NCBI RefSeq assembly: GCF_001723175.1
Contig: NC_064651.1
Location: 1,860,001-1,924,000 of the forward strand
DNA: 64,000 bases
Direction of reading: 5' to 3'
From: Penicillium oxalicum
Lineage: Eukaryota > Ascomycota > Eurotiomycetes > Eurotiales > Aspergillaceae
Shown: positions 57,992 to 64,000 of the stretch, in pieces
Numbering within the stretch: the first letter of the stretch is position 1
How the letters are laid out: each line of letters begins with the position of its first letter
The notes under the pieces: generated by a model
Databases searched by the model: none
What the model was told of the DNA's origin: nothing
Seen by the model: the letters and a program-made list of their open reading frames with translations, nothing else
Translations under genes and position numbers: made by a program

Positions 57992-60665
57992 ATGTCAGGA
58001 GACTCAGAGCGTGTGGAGGAGCACGTCTCCTCCGCAGAGGTGACTGATCACAAAGAGAAGAGTGATATCAAGGACAAATCTGCATGGAAGGAGCCTTCCA
58101 TCAAAGAGGTTCCTCTACCGGTCTACACAGATAATGAAGCTCTTTCGGTGGAGAAGATTGGCCCCCTCGAGAATGCCGAGGAGATCGTGACCCATGTCAT
58201 CCATGTGGACGACGATCCTTCCCTCAGTCCCTGGACATTCCGCATGTTCTTCATCGGTGAGTGCTCCACGAACGTGGTGCTTACATGGGATGGCGACCCC
58301 CCGCGCTAACCTTGCTTCCTCCCAAAATAGGCATTGGGCTTTCGGCCTTTGGTGCTGTTCTCCAGGAGATCATGTACTTTAAGCCTCAGGTCGTCTATGT
58401 CTCTGTCATGTTCCTGACAGTCCTGTCGCAGGCCATGGGTACTGCAATGGCCGCTTTTCTCCCGAGAAGCGGTGCGATTGGCCGTTTCCTGAATCCGTTT
58501 CCGTGGAATCGCAAAGAGCACACGGCAGCGGTCTTGATGGCGTCAGCTGCGTCTGTCTCTGCGTTGTCCACCGAAGCGTTGTCGGTTCAGAAGCTGTGGT
58601 ATGGCGGATATCCTAACCAGGTTGCTGGCATCTTCATCACCCTGTCCTCCCAGCTCATCGGCTATGGTGTCGCAGGCATGATGCGAGGCGTCCTGGTATA
58701 CCCGACAGCGATGCTGTGGCCCTCAAATCTGCCAATCACGTCAGTGATGGAGACATTGCACAAGCCCAGGTCGGAGACCCGAAAGCGATTCAAAGTCTTT
58801 TGGATTGTCTTTGCGGCCATTTTCTGCTGGGAATGGTTCCCCGAGGTCAGTCTTCCAACCCTACGGTCCTCAGTCTCTTGTCCGTTGGGTTCCTTTTTTT
58901 TGACACCCTCCAGTACATCTTCCCTCTCCTGTCCGCTGTCTCAATCTTCTGCCTGGCGGATCAAAATAATGCCGTTTTCACCAACCTGTTTGGGGGCTCC
59001 CAGGGTAACGAGGGGATGGGATTCCTTTCTGTCTGCCTAGACTGGAACTACATCGCTGGATTCGGATCGCCATTGTGGATGCCCCTTCAAACTCTGACCA
59101 ACAGCTTCATCGGCTATCTTGGTTGCATTATCCTCTCCATGGCTCTCTATTACAGTAATATTTGGAGAGCACAAGATTTCCCCTTCATGTCTCAACTCCT
59201 CTATGACGGTAGCTCCAACTCGACCAATTACGTCGCCTACAACGAGACGGCGATTATGAACCCGGATTTCACGGTCAACAACACCATGGTCGACCAGCAG
59301 GGCACGCCGTATCTGACCGCAACCTACGTTAACTATCTCATCGTTTCCAACGCGGGCATGACTGCCACCATCGTACACTTGTTGCTTTGGAACTACAACG
59401 AGGTCAAGCAGGGATGGGCCTGGATGACCAAGGATAACATGAAGAGTCTACTCAAGCCCTGGAAATACAAGTTCTGGCAACAGACTGGGCAGCGAACCGA
59501 GGAGGAAAAGGAGAGACTCCGTCAAGATCCTTCGATTGATCCCCATTACAAGCTGATGCTTGACTACAACGAGGTCCCCAGTTCCTGGTACTTTTGTATC
59601 TTTGCATTGAGCTGGATTGTTGCACTTGTCTGTTTATATGTCATGAAGTCCACGCTACCATGGTGGGGCTTTGTCATTGCGACTCTCTTCTTGTTTGTTT
59701 TCATGGTCTTCTTTGGAGCGCTCAACGGCATCACTGGATTCGGGTACAATTTGCAGTCCATTTTCCAGATGCTGGCTGGGTATATGTTCCCTGGCCGTCC
59801 TCTTGGTATGTCCTGCCCCTCAATGCACCGAACCATACGTTCGTCCGACTAACCAAGCCGCAGCAAATATGTACTTCACCACCTATACCTACAACGGTCT
59901 CTCACAGGGCTTTTTGCTTGCGCGAGATTTGAAGCTTGCTCAACAGAACAAGCTGTCGCCCAAGGCCACTTTCACAACCCAGGTTATTGGCTGCGTTATG
60001 GGCGCGCTTCTCAACTACGTGATGATGATCAGGTAAGTCAATATGCCCCATCCTATACTCGGAAGGCTAATGGCCTACCCCCCTCTCCTCATTACATGTT
60101 GCAGTATATACTCACTATATGCTCTATCAGTATTGTGCAAAACCAAGCCCCAATTCTCGAGTCCGCCGAAGGTACCAACGTCTGGTCCGGTGCTCAGATC
60201 CAACAATTCAACACCCTCGCCATTGCATGGTCCATCGCCCCCAGGATGTTCTCCTTTGGCGCCATCTACCAATGGGTGACCGCCGCCTTCTTGCTCGGTT
60301 TCCTCCTTCCGATTCCCTTCTACATCATGCACCGTTTCTTCCCCCACCAGAGAATCTGGTCCTACTTCAACACCGCCATCATCGTCTGGTACTGTGGTGA
60401 GCTTTTCGTCGGTCTAAACGCCTCCATCACCAGTTACTACATCATCGGCTACTTTGGCCAATTCTACCTGCGTCGTTACCGACCTCAATGGTTCGTCAAA
60501 TGGAACTACCTCATATCCGCGGCGCTGGACGGTGGTACCCAGGTCATGGTCTTCCTCGCTACGTTTGCGGTCTTTGGAGGCTCCGGAAAAGCAGTCCCGT
60601 TCCCGACATGGACTGGAAACCTGGCAAACAACTTTGATCGATGCAAGTATAACGCTAATGGTTAA
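57992..60665 (+). CDS. OPT-family oligopeptide transporter (Isp4-like)
   Basis: Exons 57992-58256, 58331-58845, 58914-59805, 59864-60032 and 60131-60665 give 791 residues. An acidic cytosolic N-terminal tail of about 80 residues precedes the first membrane span (GIGLSAFGAVLQEIMYFKP). Many spans follow, with family phrases FPWNRKEH, YPNQVAGIFITLSSQLIGYG, FGFGYNLQ-like GFGYNLQSIFQMLAGYMFPGRPLAN and NKLSPKATFTTQVIG, and WSGAQIQQFN and PIPFYIMHRFFP near the end. OPT proteins import tetra- and pentapeptides, glutathione or siderophore-like compounds by proton symport across the plasma membrane; the substrate here is unknown. Three N-glycosylation sequons (NST, NET, NNT) cluster in one loop near residues 370-400. 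An in-frame ATG at 57905 would add 29 residues, but a CACACAG acceptor-like site just before 57992 favours the shorter form. Confidence 0.93.
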
Positions 60666-61795
60666 ATGGCTTCCTATATCCCCCTCTCCCTTTTGTCTCT
60701 ACTCCCTGCCTTAATGCCTGATGACGGGAATTTGTCAGCCGCGGCGGGGGGGGGGGGGTTGATTTAATGTCTGTTTCTCTCAGTGTTATGTAAATATCCA
60801 CTCCTGCTTCTCTTGGGACTGGCAAATGCTAAACAGCCCTTTGAATTGAAGAAAGAATGTTGATGAATTAATCTACCTCAAAAGGGGGAACTCGGTTGAT
60901 CGCGGGTAGTCAACGTATCTCTTAATCCATATAGCTTGACTTCTAGTTGTATTTTCTCCATCCATCCATCCCTACAACGTAAATCGATGTATCCTCAGAG
61001 GAATTTTTCCAATGAACATAACAAGATCAAATTCTATCAATATCACGGTTTATCACCTGGACCCTAGGACGCTTGTGTGGATCTGCATGAATGCTAAGCA
61101 AAGACTTGTAAGTTGAACAAGAGACTTGGATCCGAACTGGAGGACAAATTCATCGAAGGACGGGAGCTTCGAGCATCAGACAGGAAGTGCTGATAGATAG
61201 TCTAGGTAGATTTCACTTCTGATAGAAATCTAGGTATATTAACGAATCATTCATTTCACACAGGGCTACACATTGATATGGACAGGCTGGTTGAGAGGTG
61301 GAAAAGCGTGATACCCGATGTAAAATACTATGATGACTTGCTGTAGACATCGATTCGCAAAGACGGGGGTTTTTTTCTTGTACCCCCATTAAATCTTCGT
61401 CGAATTGTCTATTACCACGCGGTGATGTCAAGAATTGGGCTATCGGAAATAATTGAGAGTGGTGTGTATATATGTCTGGCCTTCATTGGACTTGCTCCAA
61501 CGCCATAAATAGGAGAGGTAGTGGTTGTACATTCAAAGATGCAGAGAGGGAGAAGGGGCGAAGAGGGGGGAAATAATAAGGGCCGACCTGAGGTCCCCAA
61601 ACATAACGCTCAATCAGAAAATGAAAGAAAAGACAAGAAGAGAATAGGTGAAATGGCCGAGTCGCCAAGGGAGACTGGTCGGGCCTGCAACAAGTGCGTG
61701 TCAATATAGACCATGAACAGGCTGGAACGGGAAAGAAAAAACCCCTGCTGGCGGGCGTGAGAAACAAAACGACCAAAACTCCGTCATTGAGTCAT
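60666..61795. other. Convergent intergenic region, OPT gene / C6 factor
   Basis: About 1.1 kb without a supportable gene. A 13-G run lies at 60746-60758. Short frames show no motif. Confidence 0.5.
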
Positions 61796-63987
61796 TCACG
61801 GTGGAGGCATAGCATCGGCTCCGCTCCCTTCAAACCCCGGGAAATTCATCGACATGTCTGCCCAATCCCACTCGATCGTCATGGGCATTTGCCAGAGGTC
61901 TTGAGGAACAAACTGCTGCTGGAAAGGTCCGGTGTTGGGGCTCATAGGCCTGAACGATTGATCAGGGAATCCCATTCCATTCATCTGACCCGGATTCAGC
62001 ATGTCTTGGAAATCTTGTGACATACTGGGCATGTTCGGAACGCCGTTGTTGTAATCATCGGGAACACCCAAAGTCCCCGACACGGAGGCCTCGTTCGCAA
62101 AAGATTTGTCTGCGAACGGAGATGTCTCGGCAGGGGCCTGACGCGCGAAGGAGGAGGATGAAAAGGGGGGATAGGGGGGCGCTGAATCTCGTTCTGCGGA
62201 TTTTGGTTGTCGTGTGTCTTGCCCGTTTGTCTCCGCGGAGCCATTGGCATATGGTGATGTGGCTTTGCGCTTCTTACGCGCGTGGGAGTCCTTCTCGGCC
62301 TTATCCAAGACAACCTTGGCGATTCTTTCAAACTCCGCACACAGCCCCAGCATGCGCTTGATGCTACCATTTGACTCCTCCGAGACAAGCGTGGACAGGA
62401 AATTGACCACAACATTCATCATCTTCACGTCCGACCGAGCACGCGCATCGTTTGGATTTTGGAGTATGTTGGCGAATAGTGTCACAGAGGCCGATACCGG
62501 GTAGTAGAGGATCAACCTGTCGGAAAGCGTCAGATCATTTGAAAGCCTACGGAAATCGGAAAAGAGTCACTCACCAAACACAGGCAAAGTCCCCCCGAGG
62601 GATGTATTTGATCAGGTTGATCGACGCCCGGGCAGCAGTGACGCACAAGGCGGCGGACATGAAGACTCTCGGATTCAAGGGTCGAGCGTTCAAACCTTGG
62701 ATGGCGTAATTTGACAGTCGACTTGTCCAGTAGCCGTGCTGTACAGACATACGGTGGATCGTTGTCAAGCAATTGTAATAGGCAAAGTGGAGGACGACGA
62801 CGTGGATCAAAAGGGGCCCATGGGTCGCTTGAATCTCGTGTTCGGGTCGGTACTCGATCGGGATACTCTCCTTCCAGTCTTCCAGCTCCTTGTCTAGCTC
62901 ACCAATGGTGTTGAGCAACTCCCCGTCCGATTGCTTTGAGGCTTTGGCCGAATACAGCCTTTTGTATACCCGGCTCTCGATTGCGGAGAATTCACATAGA
63001 GCCCTAAAGAGGTTAAACTTGCCTTTCCCATCGGCCAACGGGACGTGGCCCACGTTATCGGGAGGATCCTCGCTGGGAAGTTCGACATTCATATCGTCAT
63101 CGTCCTGCACCGGCGGTCTTCCCGATCGGAGACAGATGCTTTATGGCAGAGTCAGCCAGGGCGCTTCCCAGATGCTTGCCGAAGAGGGGGAGGGGGGATG
63201 ACATACTCTTTATCGAGACAATATGCAATCCAAAAGACTCGCTTGCGCTGTTCTACCTCGACCGGGTTCAGTCCGAAACTCGATCCGCGCTTGTGCAAGC
63301 CGATGCTGTGAGAGAGTCGAATCGCGGCGGCAACCAGGAAAAACGCCGGCTGTGCGTTAGGGGTACCTTGTAGAAACAGACTCTGCAGGCAGGTGTGTGT
63401 GTGTCAGAGGGCAATTACAATGCGGCTCACACAAGCACGACTCACCATTCCCAAGAGAGCTTGCACGCTGAGAAGATCCGTGTTTCGCATGGTCAATTCC
63501 GTCAAGACTCCCATGGCATTTTTCAAGTAGAGCCACGCCTTTTTATCCTCCTCGTGAGGCACAAGATTGCTCATCACACGGAGACGGTGGGAGATGGCCA
63601 AAACGACATTGATACTCGCCCACCAACCCGAGCCTTCGTACGGGTCGCGCGAGTACTGGCGATCCACCAAGTGCATAAAGGTTGCCTCATGAAAGAGCGG
63701 GAACATGCAATTGAAATTCTCAAAAAAGTCCTTGAACAACGAAAGCGCTTCTTCTTTTGGAGGCAATGGCTTGAACACCCGTCGGGCAAAGATGTCGCTG
63801 AAAATCTCCGGCTTCCAATACATCCACTTGTTGTCGTTCACATATGCCGAGGCGATCATCTCTTGAAATGAGGTATCGCCCGTTTTCTCATTAACCCATT
63901 GGATACCCTTGGGTGAAAAGATGGAAAACCCAGACGAGGAGCCTGCGTCGATCAGGTCAATTACTGTCATTTGCTCACCACCTTGAT
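61796..63987 (-). CDS. Fungal-specific transcription factor, 5' part outside the window
   Basis: Visible exons are about 63987-63446, 63382-63207, 63138-62575 and 62516-61796. They carry the fungal-specific transcription factor domain: [91 protein letters not shown] and [15 protein letters not shown]. The C-terminal 150 residues are low complexity and rich in Ser, Pro, Gln and Met ([26 protein letters not shown]), an activation-domain style tail. Such proteins normally begin with a Zn2Cys6 cluster, which is not present here. An in-frame TGA at 63998-64000 shows the exon must start inside the window, most likely after the AG at 63988-63989, or else translation starts at the ATG at 63970. Target genes are unknown; it converges on the OPT gene. 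Confidence 0.85.
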
Positions 63988-64000
63988 CTGCCACCCCTCA

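Noticed and set aside
1..64000. CRISPR array, bacterial-type defence system, secondary-metabolite cluster or intact transposon
   Set aside because: No regularly spaced repeats, no transposase or reverse-transcriptase motifs and no PKS/NRPS/terpene genes; the genes are eukaryotic housekeeping genes.

Overview
The window is nuclear DNA of a filamentous ascomycete, most likely an Aspergillus/Penicillium-type Eurotiales fungus. Genes carry short introns (about 50-140 nt) with GT-AG borders, lie on both strands without operons, and encode fungal products: Raptor/Kog1, a Tea1/TeaA kelch protein, Yap-type bZIP, Ku80, Vam7, a C6-type transcription factor and an OPT transporter. The genus-level call is inference from protein style, not a database match. 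Exon borders below were read by hand and each model was checked for reading phase.

Layout, left to right: kog1 (258-4881, -); a 3.9 kb leader/intergenic region; teaA-like kelch/coiled-coil gene (8735-13415, +); a 3.3 kb spacer with a pyrimidine-rich leader; casein kinase I (16766-18038, +, with a frameshift in the tail); 2 kb spacer holding a uORF; bZIP factor (20088-21213, +); phosducin-like protein (21899-22797, -); gamma-COP sec21 (23238-26203, +); F-box-like protein (27237-28465, -, one frameshift); HAD IIA phosphatase (28889-30254, +); cytosolic Asp-tRNA synthetase (30696-32438, +); TMEM205/DUF4149-like membrane protein (32710-33427, -, two GC-AG introns); Ku80 (33788-36481, +); Vam7-like PX-SNARE (36767-37967, -); Gemin2/SIP1-like protein (38430-39806, -); a 5.3 kb gene-poor tract; an unrecognised intronless membrane protein (45157-46020, +) with a strong TATA box and a 16-bp 3' hairpin; TOP3 (46364-48548, -); DUF1295 membrane protein (48870-50040, +); mitochondrial AFG3 m-AAA protease (51144-53839, -); a 4.2 kb regulatory spacer with a 27-G run; an OPT oligopeptide transporter (57992-60665, +); and the 3' part of a fungal-specific transcription factor (61796-~63987, -) whose 5' exons lie beyond the right edge.

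Most genes are conserved housekeeping functions that do not form one pathway: TORC1 signalling, polarity, COPI traffic, vacuole fusion, translation, snRNP assembly, DNA end joining and decatenation, mitochondrial proteostasis, peptide uptake. I found no CRISPR array, intact transposon, rRNA gene or secondary-metabolite cluster. The most unusual signals are gene-structure and regulatory ones: two GC-AG introns in one small gene, a uORF whose stop overlaps the bZIP start codon (TGATG), stop-free introns of 3n length that look like coding sequence, single-base frameshifts in ckiA and the F-box gene, and the orphan gene with its TATA box and hairpin inside an otherwise gene-poor region.
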